45,674 bases of DNA. Source: Deltaproteobacteria bacterium. GTDB lineage: Bacteria > Desulfobacterota > Desulfarculia > Adiutricales > Adiutricaceae. The stretch is from positions 1-45,674 of the forward strand of contig JAISFS010000231.1 of the NCBI GenBank assembly GCA_031263485.1. Reading direction: 5' to 3'. Numbering within the stretch: the first letter of the stretch is position 1; each line of letters opens with the position of its first letter. Of this stretch, positions 14,776 through 24,302 are shown piece after piece. The notes below the pieces were generated by a model. The model was not told the DNA's origin. It saw only the letters and a list, made by a program, of their open reading frames with translations, and searched no databases. Position numbers and translations under genes: made by a program.

Positions 14776-17448
14776 CTACGTCTCGATCGGCGTCTCATCC
14801 CCCTCGTACGCCCGGCGGTATATGTCCTCCAGATCCTTGATCAGGGGGTAGCGCGGGTTCGAGACGGTGCACTGGTCCTCGAAGGCGTTCTCGGCCAGGA
14901 CGGGGACCTTGGCGAGGAAGTCCTTCTCCTCCACGCCGCATGCCCTGATCGAGGGGGGGATGGACACCCGAGCGTTCAGGTCCCGGACCGCCGCCGCAAG
15001 CGCGGCCACGCCCGGCGAGGGGTCTTGGGCGGGGTCGCCGTGCCACAGCCCGAGCTTCCGGGCCAGCTCGGCGTAGCGGCGCTCCGCCGTCGACTCCCCG
15101 TACTTGGGGAAGATCGGGAACTTCTCCGGCTTCCTGGCGTTGTAGGCTATCACGTGCGGAAGCAGGATCGCCACGGACCTGCCGTGGGGGATATGGTACT
15201 CGCCGCCCAGCTTGTGAGCGAGCGAGTGGCAGATGCCCAGAAACGCGTTGGTGAACGCCATGCCGGCTATGCAGGAGGCGTTGTGAAGCTTCTCCCTGGC
15301 CTCGCGGTCGCCGGGATCGTTCCAGCTCCGCTCGAGGTAGCCCATGACCAGCTCCGCGGCCTTCACCGCCAGCCCGTCCGTGTAGTCGGAGGCGAGGACG
15401 CTCACGTAGGATTCCACCGCGTGGGTGAGCACGTCCATGCCCGTGTCGGCCGCTATGTGGCGCGGCATGGTGTCGGCGAACTGCGGGTCGATGATGGCGA
15501 CGTCCGGGGTGAGCTCGTAGTCCGCCAGCGGGTACTTGACGTTCCCGCTCTCCTTGTCGGTCACGACCGAGAAGCTGGTCACCTCGCTCCCTGTCCCGGA
15601 GGTGGTCGGGATGGCCACCAGCCTGGCCTTCTTTCCCAGGTTGGGGAAATGGAAGGCCCGCTTGCGGATGTCCAGGAAGCGGAGCTTCAGCCCGTCGAAG
15701 TCTGTGTCCGGGTGCTCGTAGTAGAGCCACATGCCCTTGGCGGCGTCGATGGGGGATCCGCCGCCCAGGGCGATTATCACGTCGGGGCCGAACAGGTCCA
15801 TGGCCTCCGCGCCCCGGCGGATCGTGCTCAGGGAAGGATCGGGCTCGACGTCCGCGAAGACGAAGGAGTGTACCCTGTCCGGGCGCTTCCTGAGCCAGTA
15901 GAGGACCTTGTCAACGTAACCCAGATCCTTCATGGCCTTGTCGGTCACGATGAAGGCCTTGCTGATGTCGGGCATCTTCTCCAGATACCGGACGCTCCCG
16001 CGTTCGAAATAGATGCGGGGTGGAACCTTGAACCATTGCATGTTGTTCTGTCGCCGCGCTATCCGCTTCCGGTTGATGAGGTTCACGCTCGACACGTTGG
16101 AGGTCGTCGAGTTGCGCCCGAAGGATCCGCAGCCCAAGGTGAGCGACGGGGTGTTCGCGTTGTAGATGTCGCCGATGGCGCCCTGGGAAGAGGGGCTGTT
16201 CACGATGACGCGCCCCACCTTCATCTCCTCGCCGTAACGGGCGCACAGGGCCTCGTCCGAGGCGTGGATGACGGCGGAATGGCCCAGGCCCCCCAGCTCC
16301 AGCATCCTCCTCGCGAACGCGAACCCCTCCTCCTCGTCCTCGACCTTGAAATAGGCCAGCACCGGCATGAGCGTCTCCAGCGACAGCGGGTGCCGGACGG
16401 AAGGCTCCGGAAGGGGCGCGAGCAGGATCTTGGTCTTCGGGTGGACGTCCACGCCCGAGCGTTCCGCCACCCACCGGGCGGTCTGGCCCACCGCCGCGCC
16501 GTTCAATGCCCTGCCGCCCTGCGGGAACAGGAAGGCGGTGACCTTCTCCGTCTCCTCGGGGTCCAGGAAGCGGCAGAGGTTGTCAGCCATGATCGCCTCG
16601 AAGCGGCCGGCTATCGCCCTGTCGACTATGACAGCCTGTTCCGAGGCGCAGATCATGCCGTTGTCGAAGGTCTTGGAGATCATGAGATCCGTGCATGCGC
16701 GGGTCAGATCGGCCGATCGGTGGATGTAGCACGGCACGTTCCCCGGACCCACGCCGAGCGCGGGCTTGCCGGCGCTGTAGGCCGACCGGACCATGCCCGC
16801 TCCGCCGGTGGCGAGGATTAACGAGACCGACGGGTGCCGCATCAGCTCGCCGGTCTTGTCCAGGGAGGGGTACTCGATCCACTGGACGCAGCCTTCGGGG
16901 GCTCCGGCCGCGATCGCGGCGTCGCGCACGATCCTGGCCGCCTCGGCCGAGCAGCGCTGCGCGGCCGGGTGGAACCCGAAAATCACGGGATTGCGGGTCT
17001 TCGCGCAGATGAGCGACTTGAAGAGCACGGTCGACGTGGGGTTCGTGACGGGGGTCACCCCGGCGACCACGCCGACGGGCTCGGCCACCTCCATGTAGCC
17101 CTCGAGGTCGTTCTCCTCGATGACCCCCACGGTCCGCTCGCGCTTGATGCTGTGCCAGACGGACTCGGTCGCGAACATGTTCTTGATGACCTTGTCCTCG
17201 ACCAGCCCGCGCCCCGTCTCCCCCACCGCGAGCTTCGCCAGATCCAGGTGCCGCTCGAGCCCGGCAAGCGTCATCGCGCGCACCGCGGCGTCCACCTGCT
17301 CCTGAGTCATCCTCATGTAGGCGGCGAGGGCCTCCTGGGCCTTTGCGGCAAGGCGGTCGACCTCGCCCGCTCCCGGATCCCCCTCCGGGGCGGCTTCCGG
17401 GACGCCCGGCACGGTGGCGGGGCCTTCATCGTTTCCGTTGACAGTCAT
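14776..17448 (-). CDS. adhE: bifunctional acetaldehyde/alcohol dehydrogenase
   Basis: 890 residues, close to the family length. It reduces acetyl-CoA to acetaldehyde (N-terminal aldehyde dehydrogenase, about 30-445) and then to ethanol (C-terminal iron alcohol dehydrogenase, about 470-885), using two NADH. The catalytic cysteine is C267 in FDNGMICASE. Iron ligands are D672 and H676 (DVLTH), H741 (GICHS) and H755 (IPHG), with the same spacing as E. coli AdhE. The first 30 residues are an acidic, proline/glycine-rich extension. The ATG has AAAGGAGA five bases upstream. It lies between rex and the hydrogenase operon on the same strand. AdhE is a classic Rex target in other bacteria, and I infer the same here. 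Confidence 0.96.
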   Translation of the reverse strand: MTVNGNDEGPATVPGVPEAAPEGDPGAGEVDRLAAKAQEALAAYMRMTQEQVDAAVRAMTLAGLERHLDLAKLAVGETGRGLVEDKVIKNMFATESVWHSIKRERTVGVIEENDLEGYMEVAEPVGVVAGVTPVTNPTSTVLFKSLICAKTRNPVIFGFHPAAQRCSAEAARIVRDAAIAAGAPEGCVQWIEYPSLDKTGELMRHPSVSLILATGGAGMVRSAYSAGKPALGVGPGNVPCYIHRSADLTRACTDLMISKTFDNGMICASEQAVIVDRAIAGRFEAIMADNLCRFLDPEETEKVTAFLFPQGGRALNGAAVGQTARWVAERSGVDVHPKTKILLAPLPEPSVRHPLSLETLMPVLAYFKVEDEEEGFAFARRMLELGGLGHSAVIHASDEALCARYGEEMKVGRVIVNSPSSQGAIGDIYNANTPSLTLGCGSFGRNSTTSNVSSVNLINRKRIARRQNNMQWFKVPPRIYFERGSVRYLEKMPDISKAFIVTDKAMKDLGYVDKVLYWLRKRPDRVHSFVFADVEPDPSLSTIRRGAEAMDLFGPDVIIALGGGSPIDAAKGMWLYYEHPDTDFDGLKLRFLDIRKRAFHFPNLGKKARLVAIPTTSGTGSEVTSFSVVTDKESGNVKYPLADYELTPDVAIIDPQFADTMPRHIAADTGMDVLTHAVESYVSVLASDYTDGLAVKAAELVMGYLERSWNDPGDREAREKLHNASCIAGMAFTNAFLGICHSLAHKLGGEYHIPHGRSVAILLPHVIAYNARKPEKFPIFPKYGESTAERRYAELARKLGLWHGDPAQDPSPGVAALAAAVRDLNARVSIPPSIRACGVEEKDFLAKVPVLAENAFEDQCTVSNPRYPLIKDLEDIYRRAYEGDETPIET

Positions 17449-18245
17449 GAATCTCCTTTAAGCCGTAAGCGGGACTGCGTCTCGCTGAAGCAACCGGAGC
17501 CGGGCCGAAGTCCAGGCCGCCCGTGGCGGCGCAGGCCGCAAGCCTGCCGGCCGCCGGAAAACGTCGGACCGTCTTCGTCAGCCGGAACGTCTTCGTTAGG
17601 TCTTCATCAGGCGCCTGGCCGTTTGCTCGCCACGCCGAACACGCGCGGTGCGAGATGCCTGACGCCCGATGAGAGGCACAGGGCGCAATTACGACGAGGC
17701 GCACCGCCCGATGAGGGGCGCGGGTAGTAGCCAAGGCGAGGCAACGCCCGGCACAAGCCGAAGGGCGCAACCACGGCGAAGAGCAACGCCCATCGCAAGC
17801 AACAGGGCGCAACGATGATGATGCGACCAAACCCGTGCAGGGCATGGATACGGAAACCGCCGGGCCCCGCGTTGGAGGTCCGGACTTAACGCCAAAGCTG
17901 GGGTCAAGGCCTTACGGGGCCTTGCCAGACGTGAAAAATATTTCGCCCGAGGGGGCGCTGGTCGTAAGGGGCGACCGGGTCCCGGAGGATCCGGTTCGCG
18001 GAAACTCGGTCGGCGCACGGCGTTCGCCGACCGAGCGGCACGTCTGTCCGGACGCGCGGAAAATCGCTTGGCGCCCGCAGGACTCATCGACCGCGAGGCG
18101 CGGAAAAGCGGCAGGCGGCAAACTCCAGGTCCGGAGGCGTATGCCGCTGGAAAATCATAACACTCAACAAGCCCGGTTCAAAACGTGAGCGGGCAAAGGC
18201 GGCTGGGGGATCCCGGAAGGCTCGCCGCGCCGGAAGCCCGGGATC
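17449..18245. other. gene-free interval between rex and adhE
   Basis: No supported gene. It contains the 42-bp array at 17629-17838. The adhE ribosome site is at the low-coordinate edge and the rex 3' stem-loop at the high edge. I looked for a Rex operator (TTGTGAA-N4-TTCACAA type) on both strands and did not see one. Confidence 0.5.
17629..17838. repeat. 42-bp tandem repeat, five units
   Basis: Units in phase at 17629, 17671, 17713, 17755 and 17797. Shared words are AGGGCGCAA and GCAACGCCC or GCACCGCCC near the unit end. The units are strongly diverged from each other but the period holds. The array lies upstream of adhE. Confidence 0.7.
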
Positions 18246-18246
18246 C
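18208..18246 (-). terminator. strong stem-loop at the rex stop codon
   Basis: Perfect 9-bp arms GGATCCCGG (18208-18216) and CCGGGATCC (18238-18246), with further pairing possible in the loop. The second arm overlaps the rex stop codon. No U-tract follows on the minus strand, so it may be a 3' stability element rather than an intrinsic terminator. Confidence 0.5.
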
Positions 18247-18914
18247 TAACGGCGCCCCGGGGGATGCCCCGGCTCGGGAGGGTCCATCTTCTCCTTGAGG
18301 CTCTTCATCAGCAGCGCGAGGGCCGCCCCCATGTCCTCGTTGCGGACCACCGCCGGATCCGGGACCTTGAGGTTGACCGGGGCGAAGTTCCATACCGCGA
18401 CCACCCCCCCTTCCAGAAGGAGGTCGCAGGCTTCCTGTGCCGACGCGGCGGGGACGGCGATGATGCCTATGTGGATTTTGAGTCTCCTGCAGAGATCCGG
18501 GATCCTCTCCGCGGAGAAGATGTCTATGCCCTTGAAGGTGGTCCCCACCACTCCGGGGTCGTTGTCGAAGGCGGCTATGATCTTGAGCCCGTAGTTCTCG
18601 AAGTTCTCGTAGGAGATGAGCGCCCGCCCGAGGTTGCCGGCCCCCACCATGACCGCCTCCGAGCAGTTGTCGTGCCCGAGGAAATGCTCCAGGTCGGCTA
18701 TGAGGTCCTTGGTGATGTAGCCTATCTTGGGCTTGCCCCCGGAACTCACCGATGCCAGGTCCTTGCGCACCTGAACATCGTTCAGACCCAGGGCCTGGGC
18801 TATCACCGCGGACGAGATGTTGTCCGGGCTTCCCGGAGGCCGCTGTTTGATGAGCCTGAGATAGCTCAAGAGCCTCTTGTAGAGCATGATCGAGATTGGC
18901 TTGACTTCCGCCAT
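18246..18914 (-). CDS. rex: redox-sensing transcriptional repressor Rex
   Basis: 222 residues. It represses NADH-consuming fermentation genes when NADH/NAD+ is low and releases DNA when NADH binds. The N-terminal winged helix (about 1-80) contains VQVRKDLASVSSGGKP, the recognition region of the family. The Rossmann domain (85-200) has the NAD motif GAGNLGRAL (92-100) and FDNDP. The ATG at 18914 is preferred over a TTG at 18935 because GAGGAGAG sits at the right distance. The C-terminal tail after residue 205 is proline-rich and unusual. Position and strand next to adhE and hydCBA make these the likely targets. Confidence 0.95.
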   Translation of the reverse strand: MAEVKPISIMLYKRLLSYLRLIKQRPPGSPDNISSAVIAQALGLNDVQVRKDLASVSSGGKPKIGYITKDLIADLEHFLGHDNCSEAVMVGAGNLGRALISYENFENYGLKIIAAFDNDPGVVGTTFKGIDIFSAERIPDLCRRLKIHIGIIAVPAASAQEACDLLLEGGVVAVWNFAPVNLKVPDPAVVRNEDMGAALALLMKSLKEKMDPPEPGHPPGRR

Positions 18915-18935
18915 GACTCTCCTCGCCTCGTCCAA

Positions 18936-18955
18936 ATCGATACCTGCCTATCGAT
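18936..18955. promoter_or_regulatory. perfect inverted repeat in rex leader
   Basis: ATCGATACCTGCCTATCGAT: 7-bp perfect arms ATCGATA/TATCGAT around six bases, 21 bases before the rex start and downstream of the predicted -10. Its position suits an operator or a leader stem-loop. It does not match the usual Rex consensus, so autoregulation is only a possibility. Confidence 0.5.
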
Positions 18956-18973
18956 ACAACACAGTACGATTGA

Positions 18974-19002
18974 ATTTAAGCAGACATCGGCTCAATTGTC
19001 AA
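18974..19002 (-). promoter_or_regulatory. sigma-70 type promoter for rex
   Basis: On the minus strand TTGACA (19002-18997) and TTAAAT (18979-18974) are separated by exactly 17 bases. The -35 is a perfect consensus and the -10 matches four of six. It would give a leader of about 50 bases. Confidence 0.65.
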
Positions 19003-20383
19003 CGACCGTCCAGTCCTTCCAAGGGGTGTCCGAAAGCGGGCCTGGCCCGCCCGAAACGGGAAAATTAGACGGGGCCGGGGTTTGCTTTGCGTTATAAACA
19101 ATATTCACTTATAAGCTTAATAATGAATTTTTAGAATTAAAGTGGATTTTAGAATGATCATTGAAGAACATAAAGGTATAAAAAATAAATTAAATATACA
19201 TCATTATCGAAAGGTTAGATACCGGAAATATTGTCAAATTTTTTTATGGAACCCTTAACGCCGCCTATTCGGGAAATCGCAACGGGGGCCTGAAGCGCGG
19301 GAAGGGAATGACGCGGTACCGGCCCGGGCGGCGGGAGCCCCGAGGCAACCGGACGTCTGCCGAAGTCCGAACCGAAGGCGTGGGACCATGGATGATGAGT
19401 TTGAAACAAGTCCCATCAACGAAACAAGGGCAATAACCTTGGGTCCCGGTATGGAACGTCTTCAGCCACCTAATAATATGACGCCACCGTAATAAGTCGG
19501 TGTATAAATCATGATGAAGAGACGAATGGGGCGGCGATGATTATGGCGGCATAATTTGTAGTCATACTCCTATAACTAGTATGTTTTTCCTACTGTTAAG
19601 CTTCACGGAAGCCTATGACCAGGTGGCGTTGCCAGCCTCGGGTTGCCGCGCCGACTTATTACGATTCCGTCATAATATGAGGACGCTGGGAATAGACTTT
19701 CGGCTCCTGGCGACGTCTTAGGGGCCAGGGGCTCCAAGCCATGACTCACGAAGCTGCAGCTCCTGGCCGGTGCCCAGGAGCCAGCGGCTCAGGGTCAAAG
19801 CTCGCGTCCAACGGCTTCTGGCCACGGCTCGCGGCCAGCGAGTCCGGGACATGGCTCGCGACCAGCGGCTCCAGAACATGACTCGCGGGGTAGCGGCAGG
19901 CCTTCCCAGCAGGGTCGTGTGTCTTGATCTGTGCCAGGTTGAGCCAGTCATCGTCTTAACAACGAATCTGGCCAGGTGTCCCTCCAGCACTTACCGGTCC
20001 GGGGAAGGTATTCCTCCAAGGGAGGCTGACCATGTGTCATCAATGGGGGCATGCCGACTTCCATGCATGTGAATGTACATGTTCACAAAAAATCTGGGCT
20101 CGCCAGCTCCGTCCGTTCCGATGCCAGTTCTTTAGTCTGCGTGCCCATTGTAACAACTTAAGACAAAAACGACAGTTTTTTGATATTTATATTAATGATA
20201 TCAACAGCTTGCCAGACTCAGCTTCTCTTAAGTTATTGACATTGTTTAGCGTACCTCCCTTTTTTTTGATATAATTGAGATTGTTAGGGTCAAACCGAAC
20301 AATCGGCGCAGATCGATCCCGAAAAAGCGCTCATTTGAAATCGCCTGCATTTTCCTTAGAACGTGGATTGTCCGGGAGGCGTC
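19003..20383. other. gene-free interval with AT-rich island
   Basis: No supported gene. Bases 19085-19260 are strikingly AT-rich against the surroundings and could hold promoters for either strand. The 27-bp array lies at 19725-19888. Just before the ATPase gene, TTGACA (20236) and TATAAT (20270-20275) both occur but are 28 bases apart, too far to be one promoter; the TATAAT alone may be a real -10. Confidence 0.5.
19725..19888. repeat. 27-bp tandem repeat, four clear units
   Basis: Clear units at 19781, 19808, 19835 and 19862, each starting CCAGCGG or CCAACGG and ending in CTCGCG. Two degraded units precede them from 19725. The last two units share GGCTC/AGTCC and ACATGRCTCGCG. Confidence 0.8.
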
Positions 20384-22066
20384 ATGGCATCTCCAAAGCC
20401 CCAGAAAAAACTGCCGTTAGGCGGCATGACCTTTCGGGAAATCAGGGAGAGGAATTTCCTGTACGCTGACAAGACCGAATATATCCATATGATGATCGAC
20501 AACTATAAAAGCTGTTTCCTGTCCCGGCCCAGACGGTTCGGCAAAACCCTCCTGCTCGATACCATCCAGGAACTGTTTCGGGGTGAACGGGAGCTTTTCA
20601 AAGGGCTGTGGATCGAGACGGACAGCGATTACGCTTTCGAACAGCACCCGGCGCTGAGATTCAGCATGGGACGATACACCGAGCTGTCCGCCAAGGACGA
20701 CCTAGTCGACCGCATCAAGTACGACCTGAAGAGCGCGGCAATCGAACATAATATCAACATTGTCGCCGATAGCACAGGGCAGATGCTTGGAGAGCTTTTG
20801 AAAGGCATTTACAAAAAACACGGAGTCGGCGTCGTCGTCCTGATCGACGAATACGATGCCCCCGTGTCCAGGCACATCGCCGACAGGAAGCTTGCCTCCG
20901 ACAACCGCGATGTCCTGCACGATTTTTACGCGGCCTTGAAAGACAGCTATATGTATGTCCGGTTCGCCCTCGTCACCGGAATCACACGGTTCGCATTGAC
21001 TTCACTGGACTCCGGACCTAACGACTTCAAAGACATCTCACTGATGTCCGATTTCGCGGGGATCTGCGGCTTCACCATCCCCGAATTCGACATTCTTTTC
21101 AAGAACAGATTCACTGAGACCCTCAGGAGACTGAAAACCTTCGGAGACATAGGGCGGGACGCCAAGCAGAAGGAGCTTAGGGAGAAAATCCTGGAATGGT
21201 ACGACGGCTACAGCTGGCTAGGCGACCATCGGGTCTTGAATCCCTACTCGATACTAAATTTTTTCGACGAGAAAAAATTGCGTGCATATTGGCCGTTTTC
21301 AGGACAGCCGTCCCACCTATCTGCTCTCGTGAGGGAAAAGCCGTTGGATTTCATCCAGCCGGTACTGGACAGCTATCTTACCGAAGGTATCATGAAAGTC
21401 GATCTCGGCAGTCTTGAGGCCGTACCTGTCCTTTTTCACAGCGGCTATCTGACGATCGATTGTCGAACCCGCAAGGAAGTTACCGTCCAAGGCATAACAT
21501 TCGATGACGAGGCGTTCACGTTCAGGACCCCAAACCGGGAGGTAGGCCTTAATTACAGGACTTTCTGCTTCGAACAGATTTTTTGCCGACCGGGCGCCTA
21601 CCTGAGCGACTTCGCAAAAAAGATTCCGAGCGCCATGCAGAACAAGGATTCCGAAGAAACGGTCAGTCTGCTGCATGACCTTCTAGCCGGAATCACCTAC
21701 TACCAGCATGAATCATCGGAAAGCCGTTACCACTCCATTCTTCATGCCGCTTTCCTCTTTGCCGGGCTTGAGGTCTTAAGCGAGGTGACTGGCTCGGACG
21801 GCAGGTCCGACATGACCGTATTCCTGAAGGATATGATCCGCGTGGTGATAGAGCTGAAATATATTAAGACCGACAAGACGAGAGACAAGAGCGACGAGGG
21901 ACGCGGGGAGTTGGAACTCGCCTCCGCTCTCGACGACGCAGAAAACCAGATAAGGGCCAATGACTATGCGGGGCCACATAGGACGGCAGGATGCAAGGTC
22001 ATATGCCTGGCCCTGGCGATCCGCAGCCGAAACGAGGTTGAGGCGCGCTTCTTCGACCCCGAATGA
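20384..22066 (+). CDS. AAA-ATPase with C-terminal PD-(D/E)XK domain, copy A
   Basis: 560 residues of the AAA-ATPase-like (PF09820) plus PD-(D/E)XK nuclease-like (PF08011) family. The P-loop is the family-typical RPRRFGKT (48-55) and Walker B is VVLIDEYD (about 151-158). Near the C-terminus SDMTVFLKDMIRVVIELKY supplies the Asp and Glu-x-Lys of a PD-(D/E)XK fold. Members are often multicopy and patchily distributed; their role is unproven, with defence or mobile-element functions proposed. The ATG at 20384 has GGGAGG at the right distance; a GTG at 20363 is possible. It is convergent with the importer operon. A second member of the family is at 32468. Confidence 0.88.
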   Translation: MASPKPQKKLPLGGMTFREIRERNFLYADKTEYIHMMIDNYKSCFLSRPRRFGKTLLLDTIQELFRGERELFKGLWIETDSDYAFEQHPALRFSMGRYTELSAKDDLVDRIKYDLKSAAIEHNINIVADSTGQMLGELLKGIYKKHGVGVVVLIDEYDAPVSRHIADRKLASDNRDVLHDFYAALKDSYMYVRFALVTGITRFALTSLDSGPNDFKDISLMSDFAGICGFTIPEFDILFKNRFTETLRRLKTFGDIGRDAKQKELREKILEWYDGYSWLGDHRVLNPYSILNFFDEKKLRAYWPFSGQPSHLSALVREKPLDFIQPVLDSYLTEGIMKVDLGSLEAVPVLFHSGYLTIDCRTRKEVTVQGITFDDEAFTFRTPNREVGLNYRTFCFEQIFCRPGAYLSDFAKKIPSAMQNKDSEETVSLLHDLLAGITYYQHESSESRYHSILHAAFLFAGLEVLSEVTGSDGRSDMTVFLKDMIRVVIELKYIKTDKTRDKSDEGRGELELASALDDAENQIRANDYAGPHRTAGCKVICLALAIRSRNEVEARFFDPE

Positions 22067-22206
22067 GGATCCGCGTACGGCATTCGAACCGCAATAATTT
22101 CATGAAATATCGGCGGGCGATCGCCGACCTTGCCGGGCGACTCGCGGCATGGACGGGCGACTGTAGCCCTTGGCAGGCAACGCCCTGCGCGCCTGACACC
22201 TCGGCG

Positions 22207-22953
22207 TCACAGGGCCGAGGCAGGATAGATGAGGAATCCCTCCTCGCACTCCACCTTCCTGAACCTAACCCCGAAAGCCCGGTCCAGCGCCCCGGCCTCG
22301 TAGAGCCCGTCCGGGGCGCCGTCCCAGGCGACCTTGCCGTCCTTGAGCACTATGATCCGCGGGAAGAAACGCACCGCGAGGCCGAGATCGTGGATGGCCA
22401 CGATGATGAGGGAGCCTTCGGCGCGGGTCCTGAAAGCCTCCAGCATGCGGAGCGCGTGCGCGGCGTCCATAGCCGCGCACGGCTCGTCCGCGATTATGAC
22501 CGGCGGCCGGGAGCCCAAGGCCATCGCGAGGAGCACCCGCGCACGCTCGCCGCCGGAGAGCCCGTCCCAGTCCCGCTCGAGGATCCCGGAGAGCTCGAAC
22601 TCCTCCGCCGCCCCGCCGAAGAGCCCGGGCGCGGCAGCCGCCCTCTCCTCGGCCATCTCCAAAAGCTCGAAGACCTTCTGGTTCCAGCTGGGCACGAAGT
22701 GCTGGGGCACGTACCCGGCAAGCGCCGCCCGCTCGCGGCCGGGCATCCGCAGGAGATCCCGTCCGCCCCACAGCGCCCTGCCAGCGTCCGCGCGCTCGGC
22801 TCCGGCCAGGACCTTCAGGAGCGTGCTCTTGCCGGCCCCGTTGGGGCCTACCACTGCGACCAGGCCCTCCCCTCCCAGATCGAGCGAGGGAAGATCCAGG
22901 ATCGTCCTCGCCGCCTTCACGACCCTCAAGCCTTCTATCAGGAGCCCGCTCAT
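22207..22953 (-). CDS. ABC importer ATPase (FecE/BtuD type)
   Basis: 248 residues. It powers uptake of a metal chelate or corrinoid. Walker A GPNGAGKST (36-44), Q-loop near VPQH, signature LSGGE (132-136), Walker B VIIADEP (152-158) and the switch histidine in AIHDL (H188) are all present, so it should be active. Its ATG overlaps the permease stop as ATGA, showing translational coupling. It is last in the operon receptor-binding protein-permease-ATPase. The 140 bp beyond its stop contain two short GC stems (near 22112 and 22171) shared with the convergent ATPase gene but no U-tract. Confidence 0.93.
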   Translation of the reverse strand: MSGLLIEGLRVVKAARTILDLPSLDLGGEGLVAVVGPNGAGKSTLLKVLAGAERADAGRALWGGRDLLRMPGRERAALAGYVPQHFVPSWNQKVFELLEMAEERAAAAPGLFGGAAEEFELSGILERDWDGLSGGERARVLLAMALGSRPPVIIADEPCAAMDAAHALRMLEAFRTRAEGSLIIVAIHDLGLAVRFFPRIIVLKDGKVAWDGAPDGLYEAGALDRAFGVRFRKVECEEGFLIYPASAL

Positions 22954-24302
22954 CCGGCCCTCCTGTGACGGCCAGCCAGGATGGCCAGGAAGAAGGGCCC
23001 CCCGGCCAAAGCCGTGACGAGCCCGAGCGGGATCTCCCCGGGCGGCAGAAGGCTCCGGGCGAGCGCGTCCGCGAGCGTCACGAGGATTGCCCCCGCGAGC
23101 GCGGAGAACGGCAGGAGCCTCGCGTGCCTGGTCCCCGCCAGGAACCTGGCGATATGGGGCGCGGCCAGCCCCACGAAGGCCACCATGCCTCCCGCGGAGA
23201 CCGCGAGCGCGGCCCCCGCCGCGCCCAGGACCAGTCCCAGGACGACCGCCCGCCTCACGTTCAGGCCCCAGGCAGCGGCCACGCCCTCCCCCAGCCCCAG
23301 GAGATCCAGGGCACGCGACATCCTCATCGACAGCGCGAAGACCAGCGCGGACAGGGCGACAAAGAGCCTCATGCGGGCGCCGTCGGGGGCCTGGATCGCC
23401 CCCATGAGCCAGCTCATGACCACCTGGAGGCTCACGGTCTCGGTGGACAGGGTCATCATCAGAAATGATCTGAGCGCCGTCAGCATGGCGCCCACCGCGA
23501 TCCCCGCCAGGAGGAGGGTCGCCGCGTCAAGGCTCCCGGAGAGCCTGGCCATGGCGAGCACCAGGAATGCCGCGCCCAGGGCCCCCGCGAACGACAGGAC
23601 CGGGAGCACCAGCTCCTGGGAGACCGGCCAGGGCAGGAGGAGGGCCAGGACCGCGCCAACCGCCGCCCCGCCCGATGACCCCACGAGCCAGGGCTCGGCC
23701 AGGGGGTTGCGGAAGATCCCCTGGAAGACCGCCCCGCTGGTGCCAAGGAGCGCGCCCACGACCGCCGCGGTGAACGCCCGGGGGAGCCTCCAGAGGCTGA
23801 TGAGGTTGGCGGTGCGGCGGCCCTCGCCGAAGATCGAGCGGAAGACCTCCGCCGGGGTGTTCCACACGTGCCCGGCGCACAGCGCCAGGAGGAGCGAGAG
23901 GGCCAAGAGGACGATGCACCCCGCCAGGGCGAGGCGGAACCTCGCCGCCCGTCCAGCAAGGATGGCGCCTATGTCCCTGCGGGGCGGCCCTGCCGGGGAG
24001 GCTGCCGGTACACCGGAAGCCCCGAAGCCTGCGGAGCCTGCCGGGGAAGCCGCCGGTACACCGGAAGCACCGAAGACTGCGGAGCCTGCCGGTGAGGCGA
24101 CCGGGTCCTCGGAAGCCACGATGCCTGCTGACTCGGCGGGGAAGGCGACCGGGTCCCCGGAAGCCACGATGCCTGCTGACTCGGCGGGGTAGGCGACCGG
24201 GTCCCCGGAAGCCGTGATGCCTGAGGACGGGCAGTATTCGACCGGGCCGGCCGGCAACATGCCGTGCCCGGGAGAGTCCTTCGATGTCACTGTCTTCCCC
24301 AT
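22950..24302 (-). CDS. FecCD-type ABC permease with repeat-bearing N-terminus
   Basis: 450 residues from the ATG at 24302. Residues about 116-450 are a FecCD/BtuC permease with many membrane helices and the family stretches SLWRLPRAFTAAVVGALLGTSG, FRNPLAEPWLVGSSGGA and GLAAPHIARFL. The first 110 residues are extra: four and a half copies of a 16-residue Ala/Pro/Gly/Ser-rich unit (SPAGSAGFGASG type) encoded by a 48-bp tandem repeat. Family members are normally about 330-350 residues. The start overlaps the binding-protein stop by 16 bp, and the ribosome site is weak. A later GTG or TTG start beyond the repeat cannot be ruled out. Confidence 0.85.
   Translation of the reverse strand: MGKTVTSKDSPGHGMLPAGPVEYCPSSGITASGDPVAYPAESAGIVASGDPVAFPAESAGIVASEDPVASPAGSAVFGASGVPAASPAGSAGFGASGVPAASPAGPPRRDIGAILAGRAARFRLALAGCIVLLALSLLLALCAGHVWNTPAEVFRSIFGEGRRTANLISLWRLPRAFTAAVVGALLGTSGAVFQGIFRNPLAEPWLVGSSGGAAVGAVLALLLPWPVSQELVLPVLSFAGALGAAFLVLAMARLSGSLDAATLLLAGIAVGAMLTALRSFLMMTLSTETVSLQVVMSWLMGAIQAPDGARMRLFVALSALVFALSMRMSRALDLLGLGEGVAAAWGLNVRRAVVLGLVLGAAGAALAVSAGGMVAFVGLAAPHIARFLAGTRHARLLPFSALAGAILVTLADALARSLLPPGEIPLGLVTALAGGPFFLAILAGRHRRAG
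23998..24237. repeat. 48-bp tandem repeat, five units, inside permease gene
   Basis: Units in exact phase at 23998, 24046, 24094, 24142 and 24190. The third and fourth are nearly identical, and the first two are close to each other, so expansion happened at least twice. The period of 48 keeps the permease frame open and gives 16-residue peptide repeats. Confidence 0.92.

Noticed and set aside
14148..14798. Repeat-protein gene across the 41-bp array (minus strand)
   Set aside because: The 41-bp period shifts the frame every unit, frames are short of ribosome sites, and palindromic structure explains the sequence better.
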